The notes under the pieces are model-generated. The model ran no database searches, was not told the origin of the DNA, and was given only the letters and a program-made list of their open reading frames with translations. From positions 434,001-498,000 of the forward strand of contig CANLDL010000002.1 of assembly GCA_947489425.1 (NCBI GenBank): a stretch of 64,000 nt of DNA, given 5' to 3'. Below are positions 51,484 to 62,274 of the stretch, piece after piece. Every line of letters starts with the position of its first letter. Position 1 is the first letter of the stretch. This DNA is from an uncultured Pseudomonadales bacterium (lineage in GTDB: Bacteria; Pseudomonadota; Gammaproteobacteria; Pseudomonadales; Cellvibrionaceae). The position numbers were made by a program, and so were the translations under genes.

Positions 51484-52641
51484 TTACTTACCTTTAGATT
51501 TCAAGCGGACAATAACTCTTGTATCCTGCCCAAATTGACGACGATCAATAACGTCTAACTCTTTTTTTTGAGACATATGCTCTAAGGGTAAATCAAACAT
51601 TTGTCGCGCAGCATGCCCTAAAAAAACTGGCGCTTGATAAACAACCAATTCGTCCACTAAATTTTGTTGCACAAATGCACCCGCAAGCTTCGAACCCGAT
51701 TCAATCAGTACTTCATTACAGCCTCGGTCTGCCAATACCTTAAGAACACCCTCTAAAGACAATTTACTATTTTCATCAATTGCCACACTCACCAGTGAAA
51801 CATGATCACCTACTGCGAGCAGCTTAGCTATTTTATTGTGCTCACTATGATAGGTTTGTTCAGAGACGACGACTAGTGTTTTGGCGTCGGCACTCAATAT
51901 GGCTGCATCAAGTGGTATTTTCAATGAGGCGTCCAGTAATACTCTTAGTGGCGGATTCTGTATGACATCCCGAACATTAGATAACTTTAGCTCACTCTCT
52001 CTTAACGTTAAACGGCTGTCATCTTGTAAAACAGAGCCAATACCACTCACAATAGCGCAGCTTGCTGCCCGCAATTTTTGTACGTCGCCACGAGCCTCAG
52101 GGCCTGTAATCCATTGACTTTCACCATTTGCCATTGCCGTACGACCATCAAGGCTTGCTGCAATTTTACATGTCACTCGCGGCCTGTTGTTTAGCATCCG
52201 AGAAATGAAACCTTGATTAAGAGCACGAGCTTGCTCCTCAAACACAGGGCCATCCACCTTAATGCCTTCACCAAGCAAAGTCTCTAAGCCACTTCCTGCC
52301 ACCAGCGGGTTGGGATCTTTCATACCGTAAACCACTCGGCCCACACCTGCCGCGACCAGCGCCTTAGAACAGGGGCCGGTTTTACCTATATGATTGCAGG
52401 GCTCCAAAGTAACGTAAGCAGTACTTCCCTGTGTGCTATGTTGTTTTAATTGCGCATCGCCAATCGCATTAACCTCCGCGTGAGGCTCACCTGCACGATA
52501 ATGCCAACCTTCGCCAATCACGCTCTCAACACCATCTTTTACTGCAACTAATACGCATCCAACACAAGGATTAGGCCTTGCTGTATAGCGGCCCTTTTGT
52601 GCTAGCTGTAAAGCACGAGACATCCATTTACTGTCGTTCAT
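51484..52641 (-). CDS. ribD: Bifunctional riboflavin deaminase/reductase RibD
   Basis: A 385-residue enzyme with an N-terminal zinc deaminase (HAEVNAIG, and PCNHIGKTGPC for the second zinc motif, with Gly where Pro is usual) and a C-terminal reductase domain (KIAASLDGRTAMANGESQWITG; core SLDGRTA). It performs two consecutive steps of riboflavin synthesis. It follows nrdR by 80 bases. Confidence 0.96.
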   Translation of the reverse strand: MNDSKWMSRALQLAQKGRYTARPNPCVGCVLVAVKDGVESVIGEGWHYRAGEPHAEVNAIGDAQLKQHSTQGSTAYVTLEPCNHIGKTGPCSKALVAAGVGRVVYGMKDPNPLVAGSGLETLLGEGIKVDGPVFEEQARALNQGFISRMLNNRPRVTCKIAASLDGRTAMANGESQWITGPEARGDVQKLRAASCAIVSGIGSVLQDDSRLTLRESELKLSNVRDVIQNPPLRVLLDASLKIPLDAAILSADAKTLVVVSEQTYHSEHNKIAKLLAVGDHVSLVSVAIDENSKLSLEGVLKVLADRGCNEVLIESGSKLAGAFVQQNLVDELVVYQAPVFLGHAARQMFDLPLEHMSQKKELDVIDRRQFGQDTRVIVRLKSKGK

Positions 52642-52721
52642 ATCTGGGCCAAGAGGTTAATTTTGTTAAAGATAATAATGTGAATGGAAAAATGCCGGAT
52701 ATATTACAAATATAATAAAAA

Positions 52722-53192
52722 TTAATCGTGCTGATCAGGCAATTGCTGCTGCAATCGATCTATCTCATCTTTAAACTCGCTAATATCTGTAAATCGACGG
52801 TAGACCGATGCGAACCGTACAAAAGCAACCTCATCCAACTGCTGCAATTGGGCCATGACTTTTTCGCCGATAACGCGGGCGAGTATTTCCCTCTCACCAG
52901 TGCTTTGTAAAAAATGCTTAATTTGATCGAGCGCAGATTCAACCGCTTCGGTGCTCACTGGGCGCTTTTCCAGTGCTCGGTTAAAACCAGCCCGGAGCTT
53001 ATTTTCATCGAAGGGTTCACGTGAGCCATCTTGTTTAATAACGCGAGGCATTAATAACTCTGCGATTTCATAAGTAGTGTAACGCTCATGACAAGCAATA
53101 CACTCTCGACGCCTTCGCACCTGATTACCTTCAGCAACCAAACGAGAATCGATGACTTTGGTATCTTCATCACCACAGAAAGGACAATGCAT
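52722..53192 (-). CDS. nrdR: Transcriptional repressor NrdR
   Basis: A 156-residue repressor of ribonucleotide reductase genes. Four Cys form an N-terminal zinc ribbon (CPFCG and [12 protein letters not shown]), followed by an ATP-cone domain starting [16 protein letters not shown] (core DGSREPFD). It lies ahead of ribD, the usual place in gammaproteobacteria, and may be the first gene of the riboflavin run. Confidence 0.96.
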   Translation of the reverse strand: MHCPFCGDEDTKVIDSRLVAEGNQVRRRRECIACHERYTTYEIAELLMPRVIKQDGSREPFDENKLRAGFNRALEKRPVSTEAVESALDQIKHFLQSTGEREILARVIGEKVMAQLQQLDEVAFVRFASVYRRFTDISEFKDEIDRLQQQLPDQHD

Positions 53193-53315
53193 ACATTAAC
53201 TCGCAAAATAAAACGCGCATATTACCATATTATCAATGAAAATAGGCTGTATATAGCGACAGAATAAGACAAGTTATAGTATTAATAAAGATAGTAAAAC
53301 TAGCAATATACGCAA

Positions 53316-55529
53316 TTAAACATTGGATTTAGCAAAAGGAGGGGCAGCCTCCATATCTTCTAGTGGATACGGCCGCCCAAGCGCATAACCTTGCGCATAA
53401 TCAACACCCATCCCCCTCAACATGGCAAAGGTGGCATCATCTTCTACAAACTCAGCAATAGTTTTTTTACCCATGACATGGCTAATATCATTAATAGATT
53501 TAACCATTGCCAAGTTGACTTCATTTGAGCAAATATCACGAATAAAAGTGCCATCAATTTTTAGGTAGTCAACAGGTAAGTTTTTAAGATAGGAAAAAGA
53601 AGCAACACCACTGCCAAAATCGTCAATTGCAAAATAGCAGCCAATACTTTTTAAGTCGTTAATAAAATTAACCGCCTCAGATAAGTTAGAGATTGCCGTG
53701 GTTTCGGTAATTTCAAAACATATTTTTTCTGGTGGAATCTTATATTCATTGAACATATTAATCACATAGTCTAGGAATATTTTTTGCCCGACTGTTTTAC
53801 CCGAAAGATTAATAAAAATACTATGAAGATTTGATAAGATACTGGGATGGGAAGAAAACCATTTAAATGCTGTTCTCACGACCCATTTATCGACATTAAT
53901 AGATAAGTCAAAGCGCTCTGCGGCAGGTAAAAACAAATTAGGCGTTACTAACTCACTACCTTCCTTCATACGAATCAATAACTCATAGGATGGGAATTCA
54001 TAGTTGTTAATCGATGAAATCTGCTGAGCATGCAAAGTAAAATCATCTCTTTCGAGGGCCTGCGTGATACGCCCCGCCCAATGCATCTCACCTCTACGCT
54101 TTAATAAATCATCATCTTCTTCTGAAAAAACATGCGTTTTATTACGGCCCGTTTCTTTAGCGATGTAACAAGCACTGTCCACATTTTGTAACAGCGATGA
54201 TACGCTTTCGGTCTCTCGATTAACGCTAATCACACCAACGCTAACACCAACAACAAATGCTTTACCTTCCCACATAAATTTAAATTGGCTAATTTTTTCA
54301 TGCAAGCTTGACGTTATCCTAAGCGCCTCATCAATGCTACTGTGCCGTATAAGCGCGGCAAATTCATCACCACCAAGGCGGCCTATAAACTCTCTTTCAC
54401 CAAAAACTTCGCACAACATATTTGCAATTTGCTGCAAAAGCTCATCGCCAGCAGCATGGCCACAGGCATCATTGACGATTTTAAAATGATCTAAATCCAT
54501 AAACACCAAAACATGTTCATGGTTATCAATAATGGCCTCATCAATCGCGAGGCTTAGCTTGGAATCGAAATGTCGCCTATTGGCTAAATGTGTTAGCGAA
54601 TCATATGTTGCATGAAAATTTAGCTGTGCAGACAAATTCTTTTCTTCACTAATATCACAAACCACACCACGGTAGCCTTTAAAATTACCTGCTTTATCGA
54701 AAATAGGCTTACCACTGCAGCGAACATCCAAAATATTACCGTCAGGAGCAAACCAAAAATACTCAAAGTTTGTAAACTTCTCACACCTAAGTAATATTGA
54801 CTTAAAATTATCAGACCAAGTTATTTGTTCTTCACTGAACCTGGCATCTGGAAAATTAGACTTGATAAACTCTATGTATGTTTTTCCTAGAAATGCTCTT
54901 TTTTTAAGGCCAGTAATCCTTTCGAAGTTATCTGAGAGAAAAACAACACGAAGCCGATTATCTAACTCCCAACACCAATCCGTTGCACTTTCTGCGAAGT
55001 CACGAAAGCGCTCTTCACTCAGAGATAACGCTTGTCGAGATAAGTTTTTTTCCGTGACATCTGTAGCAAATATTAATAATGCTGGCCTACCCAACCATTT
55101 TACATGGCTTATAGAATAGTGAAGAATAATATCGAAGCCGAGCCTGTGTTTAACTTCAATCTCACAAAAGTCTGAAGACTTTTTGGGCACATAATTAAAA
55201 ACTGCTCTTTTAAAAAATGCCTGCAGTTTTGCAAATTCGTTAATACTGTATAGGTAGCTTAGAGAGCCAACATTCATCAAATCATCAACGCCATAACCTA
55301 CAGCGTCTGCGAATGCTTGATTAACAAACAAAGGAGAGGAGTCATAAGATTGAATAAGCACGCCTTGCGCACTTGTATTCATCAACTGGTGAAATCGACT
55401 CTCAGCAGCAGGCACAATAAAACCCTTACCCCCACCCAGAGCACGTCGAGAACCCTTTCGGCTCCACTTTATATTTTTTTGGCGGCTATTAGCTCTATAT
55501 AGTTGCAAATAAAACAGTCCTTTTTGCAC
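53316..55529 (-). CDS. PAS-PAS-GGDEF-EAL cyclic-di-GMP protein
   Basis: A 737-residue protein without a membrane segment. Two PAS domains (about 45-165 and 170-295) precede a GGDEF domain with intact GGDEF (GRLGGDEFAALI, near 390) and an EAL domain (about 480-720). The EAL motif reads ELL, but the other catalytic motifs, FINLSG, FEITET, DDFGSG, LKIDG, and YAQGYALGRP, are present. The GGDEF inhibitory RxxD is absent (GxxE). It could make or break cyclic-di-GMP in response to a PAS ligand. The start is a GTG directly after an in-frame stop; the first 40 residues are basic and unlike PAS, so the true start may be later. Confidence 0.9.
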   Translation of the reverse strand: MQKGLFYLQLYRANSRQKNIKWSRKGSRRALGGGKGFIVPAAESRFHQLMNTSAQGVLIQSYDSSPLFVNQAFADAVGYGVDDLMNVGSLSYLYSINEFAKLQAFFKRAVFNYVPKKSSDFCEIEVKHRLGFDIILHYSISHVKWLGRPALLIFATDVTEKNLSRQALSLSEERFRDFAESATDWCWELDNRLRVVFLSDNFERITGLKKRAFLGKTYIEFIKSNFPDARFSEEQITWSDNFKSILLRCEKFTNFEYFWFAPDGNILDVRCSGKPIFDKAGNFKGYRGVVCDISEEKNLSAQLNFHATYDSLTHLANRRHFDSKLSLAIDEAIIDNHEHVLVFMDLDHFKIVNDACGHAAGDELLQQIANMLCEVFGEREFIGRLGGDEFAALIRHSSIDEALRITSSLHEKISQFKFMWEGKAFVVGVSVGVISVNRETESVSSLLQNVDSACYIAKETGRNKTHVFSEEDDDLLKRRGEMHWAGRITQALERDDFTLHAQQISSINNYEFPSYELLIRMKEGSELVTPNLFLPAAERFDLSINVDKWVVRTAFKWFSSHPSILSNLHSIFINLSGKTVGQKIFLDYVINMFNEYKIPPEKICFEITETTAISNLSEAVNFINDLKSIGCYFAIDDFGSGVASFSYLKNLPVDYLKIDGTFIRDICSNEVNLAMVKSINDISHVMGKKTIAEFVEDDATFAMLRGMGVDYAQGYALGRPYPLEDMEAAPPFAKSNV

Positions 55530-55837
55530 ACTCTTTTATCATAGAGGCGTCATTAACTAGAAAATAAGACACTAACCACGTTATCTCCTATGAAAAATGA
55601 TCACTTATGCAAAGCATACAAAGTAAAATATAAGATAAATCTATCTAAGTATAGACATATATTTAACAAAAAGTGTACAGAGATAAGTCTAATTTACAAT
55701 AACAAGGACTGCTTGCTAAGAATATACAGAAGGAGAGGTGAAAGAAGAGGAAGGTGGCAACGATTGCGACCAGTAATCTGATCGTAATCGTTGCCTAACA
55801 TCCGTAAGACAAACAAACTATTTAGTCGTTTAAAGGA
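55530..55837. other. Intergenic region between glyA and the GGDEF-EAL gene
   Basis: These 308 bases hold no supported gene. They contain a long imperfect hairpin (55756-55795), AT-rich sequence and a GA-rich stretch before it. A 63-codon open frame at 55590 is judged spurious. Confidence 0.4.
55756..55795. terminator. Long hairpin downstream of glyA
   Basis: Arms ggcaacgattgcga and tcgtaatcgttgcc pair over 14 positions with one G-T mismatch, around a 12-base loop. It lies 43 bases after the glyA stop. On the glyA strand it is followed by a pyrimidine-rich stretch, not a clean T run, so terminator is the most likely but not the only reading. Confidence 0.5.
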
Positions 55838-57100
55838 TTATGCATAAACAGGGTATTTAGCACATATTTCTAGTACTTTTGCTTTAACTTCTTCGATAAC
55901 GGTCTCTGAATTACCGTTTTCTAAAGACTCCAGCACGTCACACATCCAATGAGTCAATGCAATACAATCATCCTCGTTAAAGCCACGAGTAGTCACTGCT
56001 GGCGTACCAATACGCAGGCCAGAAGTCACAAAAGGTGAACGAGGATCATTAGGTACAGAGTTTTTATTGACTGTGATATTAGCCGCACCTAGTGCTGCAT
56101 CGGCATCTTTACCTGAATACTCTTTGCCAATTAGATCAACCAGCATGAGGTGATTCTCGGTACCGTTAGAGACAATCTTAATACCGCGCTCCATAAAGGT
56201 TTTAGCAACGGCTTTTGCATTAACAACGACTTGCTTTTGGTAGGCTTTAAATTCATCGCTCATCGCCTCTTTAAAGCTAACGGCTTTTGCAGCAATGATG
56301 TGCATTAATGGGCCACCTTGGCCACCAGGGAATACCGCCGAATTCAGCTTTTTCTCGATCTCTGGGTTTGCTTTGGCTAAGATAATGCCGCCACGTGGGC
56401 CACGTAGTGTCTTGTGGGTAGTAGAAGTAGTCACATCAGCAATTTGTACTGGGCTTGGGTAAACGCCTGCAGCGACTAGGCCTGCAACGTGAGCCATATC
56501 AACAAGTAGATAAGCACCAACTTTGTCAGCGATATCGCGAAAACGCTGCCAATCCATAATCTGTGAGTAAGCGGAGAAACCTGCAATAATCATTTTTGGC
56601 TTATGCTCAAGCGCTAAACGCTCAACTTCTTCATAATCGATTTCGCCAGTTTCTGGGTTTAGACCATACTGCACAGCGTTATATAACTTACCCGAGAAGC
56701 TTACGTGCGAGCCATGAGTTAAGTGACCACCATGAGCAAGACTAAAGCCAAGCACAGTATCGCCTGGCTCGCATAGCGCTAAAAATACGGCCGAGTTAGC
56801 TTGCGAACCCGAGTGTGGCTGCACATTGGCGTAATCGGCACCAAAAAGCGCTTTAGCACGATCAATAGCAAGGGTTTCGGCTTTATCGACATATTCACAA
56901 CCGCCGTAGTAGCGCTTACCTGGGTAACCTTCGGCATATTTGTTAGTCAGCTTAGTGCCTTGAGCTTCCATGACCATAGGACTGGTGTAATTCTCAGAGG
57001 CAATCAATTCGATATGTTCTTCCTGGCGACGCTCTTCTGATTTAATAGAAGATGATAATTCAGGATCATATGATTCAATAGTTTGTGATTTATCAAACAT
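55838..57100 (-). CDS. glyA: Serine hydroxymethyltransferase
   Basis: A 420-residue PLP enzyme that interconverts serine and glycine, feeding one-carbon units to folate. [28 protein letters not shown] and the PLP-lysine segment [16 protein letters not shown] (core [17 protein letters not shown]) are all present. The ATG at 57100 gives the usual N-terminus; an in-frame ATG at 57169 would add 23 unmatched, basic residues. No glycine riboswitch was recognised upstream. Confidence 0.97.
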   Translation of the reverse strand: MFDKSQTIESYDPELSSSIKSEERRQEEHIELIASENYTSPMVMEAQGTKLTNKYAEGYPGKRYYGGCEYVDKAETLAIDRAKALFGADYANVQPHSGSQANSAVFLALCEPGDTVLGFSLAHGGHLTHGSHVSFSGKLYNAVQYGLNPETGEIDYEEVERLALEHKPKMIIAGFSAYSQIMDWQRFRDIADKVGAYLLVDMAHVAGLVAAGVYPSPVQIADVTTSTTHKTLRGPRGGIILAKANPEIEKKLNSAVFPGGQGGPLMHIIAAKAVSFKEAMSDEFKAYQKQVVVNAKAVAKTFMERGIKIVSNGTENHLMLVDLIGKEYSGKDADAALGAANITVNKNSVPNDPRSPFVTSGLRIGTPAVTTRGFNEDDCIALTHWMCDVLESLENGNSETVIEEVKAKVLEICAKYPVYA

Positions 57101-57425
57101 AAGTTTTATTACTCTCTTATTACGCTCTCTCAAAAATAGTAAGAGTGCTGATAGTGAATTTGCCTTCATGAAACCGAAATGTGGCTATCATTTGGCTAGT
57201 ATGAAAAACTGCTCGGATTCTACACCAAGGACAACACAAAACCTATATGAAATTTACAGCAATTATTTCATATAAAGAAAAAAAGAATAAAAACCCTAAT
57301 TTATAAGGAAAATAACCACTTTCGCGTATAATCTTATCCTTTAAAATCTCTCAAGCTGTGACATTAATTAACTCGATTAATAGTTACGCGAACCCTCTCT
57401 TATTAATATAAGGCAGTTAATTTTT
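57101..57425. other. Divergent control region of glyA and ettA
   Basis: This 325-base gap serves two divergent genes. A perfect TATAAT at 57327-57332 on the plus strand, 94 bases before the ettA ATG, is a candidate -10 element; no convincing -35 was found. Nothing else was recognised. Confidence 0.4.
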
Positions 57426-59090
57426 ATGGCTCAATACGTCTACACAATGAATCGCGTTGGCAAGGTTGTTCCACCCAAACGCGAAATCCTTAAAAACATC
57501 TCTCTCTCGTTCTTCCCAGGTGCCAAAATTGGCGTACTTGGGCTTAATGGCTCGGGGAAGTCTACTCTGCTGCGCATCATGGCAGGCATTGATACAGACT
57601 ATAACGGTGAAGCTCGCCCGATGCCTGATATCAAGGTGGGCTACCTTGCTCAGGAGCCACAACTTGATGAAGCAAAAGATGTACGAGGTAATGTAGAAGA
57701 TGGCGTACGCGAGGCCCTAGATGCGCTCGCAGGGCTTGAACAAGTCTATGTTGACTACGCAGAACCTGATGCCGACTTTGACGAGCTGGCTAAGAAGCAA
57801 GGTCGTTTTGAAGATGTTATTCAAGCATGGGATGCACACAATCTCGACAATAAACTAGAACAAGCAGCCGATTCTTTACGCTTACCGCCATGGGATGCTG
57901 ATGTCAGCAAGCTATCGGGGGGCGAAAAGCGCCGCGTAGCACTTTGCAGACTACTACTCTCTAAGCCAGACATGCTTCTGCTCGACGAGCCGACTAACCA
58001 CTTGGACGCCGAATCAGTCTTTTGGCTTGAGCAGTTCTTACAAGATTTTAACGGGACTGTGGTTGCTATTACCCATGATCGCTATTTTCTCGATAACGCG
58101 GCAGGCTGGATTCTTGAACTAGACCGCGGCCATGGGATCCCTTACGAGGGGAATTACTCAACATGGCTCGAAAATAAAGAAGCACGCCTTGCTCAAGAGT
58201 CTCGCACAGAGGCCTCTCGCCAAAAAGCAATCAAAGCAGAGCTCGAATGGGTACGTCAAAACCCTAAAGGTAGACAGGCTAAAAACAAAGCACGCTTAGC
58301 ACGCTTTGATGAAATGCAATCACAAGATTTTCAAACACGTAATGAAACCAATGAGATCTATATCCCACCTGGTGAGCGCCTAGGCGATAAGGTTATTGAA
58401 TTTCATAATGTTTGCAAAAGCTACAACGACCGCTTGCTACTCGATAACTTAAATTTCAATATTCCCAAAGGTGCCATTGTAGGCATTGTTGGCGGTAATG
58501 GTGCAGGTAAATCGACACTGTTTCGCATGATCAATGGCGACGAAAAACCCGATAGCGGTGAAATAGTCTTTGGCGACACCGTAAAAATTGCCTACGTAGA
58601 ACAAGGCCGTGAGAACCTCGACGACAATCAAAGTGTTTGGGAGGCAATCTCTGGCGGCGCTGATATTATTACTATTGGCAACTATGAGGTGCAATCGCGT
58701 TCTTATGTGGGGCGCTTTAATTTTAAAGGCTCAGATCAACAAAAACGTGTGGGTGATTTATCCGGTGGTGAACGCGGCCGCCTACATTTAGCCAATACCC
58801 TTAAACAAGGGGCCAATGTATTGCTACTGGATGAGCCCTCGAATGATCTCGATGTAGAAACACTGCGTGCACTTGAAGATGCACTACTGAATTTTCCAGG
58901 GTGCGCACTCGTTATCTCGCATGACCGCTGGTTTCTTGACCGTATAGCAACACATATATTAGCCTACGAAGGTGACAGTGAAGTGGTCTTTTTTGAAGGT
59001 AATTATACCGAATACCACGAAGACTTAATTGCTCGCAAAGGTGATAAAGCCAGACCTGAACGTATGCGTTACAAGCCCATTAAAGCGTAG
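57426..59090 (+). CDS. ettA: Energy-dependent translational throttle EttA (ABC-F)
   Basis: A 554-residue ABC-F protein with two ATPase domains in one chain and no membrane part. First domain: Walker A GLNGSGKST, signature LSGGEKRRVALCRLLL, Walker B LLLDEPTNHLD. Second: GGNGAGKST, LSGGERGRLHLANTL, LLLDEPSNDLD. The linker between contains EWVRQNPKGRQAKNKARL, which reaches the tRNA site of the ribosome. EttA senses the ATP/ADP ratio in translation. A hairpin follows at 59101-59130. Confidence 0.97.
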   Translation: MAQYVYTMNRVGKVVPPKREILKNISLSFFPGAKIGVLGLNGSGKSTLLRIMAGIDTDYNGEARPMPDIKVGYLAQEPQLDEAKDVRGNVEDGVREALDALAGLEQVYVDYAEPDADFDELAKKQGRFEDVIQAWDAHNLDNKLEQAADSLRLPPWDADVSKLSGGEKRRVALCRLLLSKPDMLLLDEPTNHLDAESVFWLEQFLQDFNGTVVAITHDRYFLDNAAGWILELDRGHGIPYEGNYSTWLENKEARLAQESRTEASRQKAIKAELEWVRQNPKGRQAKNKARLARFDEMQSQDFQTRNETNEIYIPPGERLGDKVIEFHNVCKSYNDRLLLDNLNFNIPKGAIVGIVGGNGAGKSTLFRMINGDEKPDSGEIVFGDTVKIAYVEQGRENLDDNQSVWEAISGGADIITIGNYEVQSRSYVGRFNFKGSDQQKRVGDLSGGERGRLHLANTLKQGANVLLLDEPSNDLDVETLRALEDALLNFPGCALVISHDRWFLDRIATHILAYEGDSEVVFFEGNYTEYHEDLIARKGDKARPERMRYKPIKA

Positions 59091-59100
59091 TCTTTCGTGC

Positions 59101-59130
59101 AGATAAACCCGCTGCAAGGCGGGTTTATCT
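59101..59130 (+). terminator. Terminator hairpin after ettA
   Basis: Arms agataaacccgc and gcgggtttatct form a perfect 12-base-pair stem with the loop tgcaag, 10 bases after the stop. The T run is weak, so efficiency is uncertain. Confidence 0.6.
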
Positions 59131-59358
59131 AAAAATATAGTACATCAGCCGTACCTAGCCTGTACTTACAATAGCTGCCACCCCACTCTCGTTACCTACT
59201 TTTATCCGCATTCACCTCCATAAGCACAAGCATATACCCTTCAATTTTTAAAAATAATTGCTATAGAATGAACTATAGAGATATAAAACCTATCCAAGAA
59301 ATCTGTCGTATCACTTAATTGTTACAGCAATAGTCTGGAATAGAGGTGGAGGCCAATA

Positions 59359-59757
59359 ATGGAAATGCTATTAATTGTTCTTATCCAGTGGTTACACACA
59401 AATACGTCAATGGTTATAGAACAGCCACCTAAAGTAGTTGTTATGACCCATAAAGCATTACAAAAAAAATATAACTGGACAATGCATGCAGTTTATAACC
59501 GGCAAGAAAAAGTTATTTATTTATCTGAAAACATTGATATTGACACCCCCATAGGGGCCTCTGTTGTATTGCACGAATTAGTTCACCACTATCAAAATAT
59601 CAGCGGGTTAGTAGATACTTTTCAATGTTCACAACAATCAGAAAAACTCGCTTACGAAACTCAGCGCCAATATCTATTAGATAAAAATGTCGCCAAACTA
59701 ATGCCAGAACTTAACGAATTTAACATTACCATGCTTAGCCGCTGCTCGATGCCTTAA
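59359..59757 (+). CDS. Small HExxH protein, putative zinc metallopeptidase
   Basis: A 132-residue protein with VVLHELVHHYQ near residues 74-84, an HExxH zinc motif, and a following AYETQRQ segment that could supply a third ligand Glu about 26 residues on. A hydrophobic N-terminus (about 1-18) could be a signal or an anchor. Two Cys lie near the end. A strong AGGTGGAGG stands before the ATG. No wider family is certain (it resembles DUF6647-like proteins), and activity is unproven. A thioredoxin-like gene follows after 31 bases, suggesting a two-gene unit. Confidence 0.65.
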   Translation: MEMLLIVLIQWLHTNTSMVIEQPPKVVVMTHKALQKKYNWTMHAVYNRQEKVIYLSENIDIDTPIGASVVLHELVHHYQNISGLVDTFQCSQQSEKLAYETQRQYLLDKNVAKLMPELNEFNITMLSRCSMP

Positions 59758-59788
59758 ATTAAAAACACTTACAAAGAAATAACACTAG

Positions 59789-60295
59789 ATGAAGAAATAT
59801 TTTTTACTCGCCTCATTAATAATTTTCGCAAATCAAACCCATGCACTAGATGCTAAAGATAAGGCGATCGACATTCCGTTACCACAACTTATAGGTAGCA
59901 TCGCCGGTAAATCATCAGGGCTAACAGATCACAAAGGTAAAATTATTTACTTGGATTTTTGGGCATCCTGGTGCGGGCCTTGTAGGCAGTCATTTCCTTT
60001 TCTAAATAAACTGCGTAACGACTACAAAGAAAAAGGCGTTGAAGTCATTGCTATTAACCTCGATGTTGATATCACCGAAGCACTGGCTTTTTTAAAAGAC
60101 TTCCCTGTTGATTACCCTATTTTGTTAGATCCACAAGGTCGCATGCCAAGCGCTTATAATGTACGTGGTTTACCCACTGCATTTTTGATCGATAGAAAAG
60201 GAGAAGTTTTTTACCGCCATTTAGGATTTCAAGAACGCGATAAGAATTGGATTAAAGCACTAATTGATCAGAAGTTAGAAGAGCAACCACAATAG
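59789..60295 (+). CDS. TlpA-like thioredoxin-fold protein
   Basis: A 168-residue protein with a signal peptide (about 1-19, ending THA) and a thioredoxin fold carrying the redox motif WASWCGPC near residues 54-61. The later DYPILLDPQGRMPSAYNVRGLP segment (core YNVRGLPTAFL) includes the conserved cis-Pro. It is of the TlpA/ResA class that reduces disulfides or supports cytochrome maturation in the periplasm; the specific partner is unknown. Confidence 0.88.
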   Translation: MKKYFLLASLIIFANQTHALDAKDKAIDIPLPQLIGSIAGKSSGLTDHKGKIIYLDFWASWCGPCRQSFPFLNKLRNDYKEKGVEVIAINLDVDITEALAFLKDFPVDYPILLDPQGRMPSAYNVRGLPTAFLIDRKGEVFYRHLGFQERDKNWIKALIDQKLEEQPQ

Positions 60296-60315
60296 CTCCT
60301 CATCGCCAATCATTG

Positions 60316-62205
60316 CTACTGCCCGCGCATAAACCACTTATCAATCTCATTGAGGGAAAACTGCATAAAGGTAGGACGTCCATGATTGCATTGCCCGCTT
60401 CGCTCAGTGATTTCCATATCACGTAGCAATGCGTTCATCTCAGGAATGGTTAATTTACGGTTAGCTCTTACCGATCCATGACAGGCCATAGTCGATAATA
60501 ATTCATTAATATGTAACTGAATGCGATCGCTTGAGCCGTATTCAATCACGTCAGACAATACATCTCGAACTAATTGCTCAACATCCGCTTTTTGCAACGC
60601 AACCGGAATTTGCCTGATCAACAAACTTTCTGGTCCTGCACTTTCAACCACAAAACCCAAACGAGTAAAAATATCGACATTCGCCTCGGCACTGGTGATT
60701 TCTTTTTCACTCATCGCAATAGTAATCGGTACCAATAGCGGCTGAGGCTGAATAGCATTCTCGGTAAACTCTATTTTCATACGTTCATAGGTCACACGCT
60801 CGTGGGCCGCATGCATATCAACCATGATTAGACCTTCGGCATTTTCTGCCAAAATATAAATACCTTTGAGTTGCGCAATAGCAAAGCCCAGTGGTGGGAT
60901 CTCTGAATGATCACCTTCATTGTTATCGGCTTTAACTTGAGCACTCTCAGCAGTGGCTTGATAAAACTGCAAAGACTCTCGAAGCTGGGGAGATTGGTCT
61001 TGCTCGGGAAAGAGACCCGATCTTGAAAGTTGAGGGCTCGCCACCGAACCAGCCTTATTCATATCAGCAAAAGCAGGAGCGCTTGAGACAAGCGGCATGG
61101 CTTTTTGCTGTGTGGGTGATGCTTCTATATCACCTATACCGCTGGCATTATGTATTCTATTAAGAATATTTTCAGCCGGCTCAACCTGCACTTGTCGTTC
61201 AGGTCTTACATCAGCGAGTGCGTGATGTAAGCCACTAAAAATAAAGTCATGCACCGATCGGTGATCTCGAAAACGCACTTCATGTTTAGTCGGATGTACA
61301 TTAACATCGACACTTGCAGGATCAACCTCTAAAAATAAAACAAAGGCAGGGTGGCGACCATGAAACAACACATCACTGTAAGCTTTTTTCACTGCATGGC
61401 TAACCAGCCTATCTTTAATCGAACGACCATTAACATAAAAATGCTGCAAATCTGCCTGACTGCGAGAAAATGTAGGTAGAGCTACCCACCCCCACAAACG
61501 TAGGCCATGACGCTCAATATCGATCTCGAGCGCGCTATCCATAAATGCAGGACCACAAATTTGCGCAACGCGACGGGCGCGATCTGCCTCGCCAGCACTT
61601 GCTCGAAAACTACGTATTGCACGTTGATTATGGCGTAGCTCAAAGCTCACATCAAAATGCGCTAGCGCCAGTTGCTTCACCACATCATCAATACGCGAAA
61701 ACTCTGTTTTTTCTGTACGCAAAAACTTACGGCGAGCAGGTGTATTAAAAAATAAATCGCGCACCTCCACCGTTGTGCCTCTGGGGTGTGGCGCAGGAGA
61801 GACCTCAGCTACCATGTCGCGACCTTCGGTTTTGGCCACCCAGCCATTGTGAGAATCACTATTGTTGCTCGTCAATAATAGTCTAGAGACAGAACTAATA
61901 CTTGCGAGCGCTTCTCCACGAAACCCCAAGGTCGCAACTGCCTCAAGATCATCAAGTAATTTAATTTTACTGGTAGCATGACGCGCAAGCGCTAGAGACA
62001 AATCTTGCTTATCAATACCGTTACCGTTATCACGGACACGCATTAATTTAACACCACCATCTTCCACATCGATGTCAATGCGTGTAGCACCAGCATCTAA
62101 ACTATTCTCTAATACTTCTTTAATAACAGATGCGGGGCGCTCGACAACTTCACCAGCTGCAATTTGGTTAGCAAGACGTGGACTTAGGCGTTCTATTGTA
62201 GGCAT
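60316..62205 (-). CDS. mutL: DNA mismatch repair protein MutL
   Basis: A 629-residue ATPase that links MutS recognition to strand excision. The GHKL motifs are at the N-terminus: VVKELVENSLDAG-type [19 protein letters not shown] and [10 protein letters not shown]. The C-terminal dimerisation domain (about 435-629) ends CNHGRPT. The linker region (about 340-430) is polar and poorly conserved, as usual. It is divergent from the deacetylase-like gene, with 69 bases between. Confidence 0.97.
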   Translation of the reverse strand: MPTIERLSPRLANQIAAGEVVERPASVIKEVLENSLDAGATRIDIDVEDGGVKLMRVRDNGNGIDKQDLSLALARHATSKIKLLDDLEAVATLGFRGEALASISSVSRLLLTSNNSDSHNGWVAKTEGRDMVAEVSPAPHPRGTTVEVRDLFFNTPARRKFLRTEKTEFSRIDDVVKQLALAHFDVSFELRHNQRAIRSFRASAGEADRARRVAQICGPAFMDSALEIDIERHGLRLWGWVALPTFSRSQADLQHFYVNGRSIKDRLVSHAVKKAYSDVLFHGRHPAFVLFLEVDPASVDVNVHPTKHEVRFRDHRSVHDFIFSGLHHALADVRPERQVQVEPAENILNRIHNASGIGDIEASPTQQKAMPLVSSAPAFADMNKAGSVASPQLSRSGLFPEQDQSPQLRESLQFYQATAESAQVKADNNEGDHSEIPPLGFAIAQLKGIYILAENAEGLIMVDMHAAHERVTYERMKIEFTENAIQPQPLLVPITIAMSEKEITSAEANVDIFTRLGFVVESAGPESLLIRQIPVALQKADVEQLVRDVLSDVIEYGSSDRIQLHINELLSTMACHGSVRANRKLTIPEMNALLRDMEITERSGQCNHGRPTFMQFSLNEIDKWFMRGQ

Positions 62206-62274
62206 ATGAGGTATTTTTTGCGTAAAATTAAAAGATAATTATGAACTAAACACTCCTTATATTCTACGCTGCCA

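Noticed and set aside
55590..55781. A 63-codon open frame with an ATG between glyA and the GGDEF-EAL gene
   Set aside because: It is low-complexity, AT-rich and then basic, has no recognisable domain, and runs into the hairpin at 55756. There is no good reason to call it a gene.
57101..57169. An upstream ATG that would extend glyA by 23 residues
   Set aside because: The extension is basic and unlike any serine hydroxymethyltransferase N-terminus, while the ATG at 57100 gives the family start.
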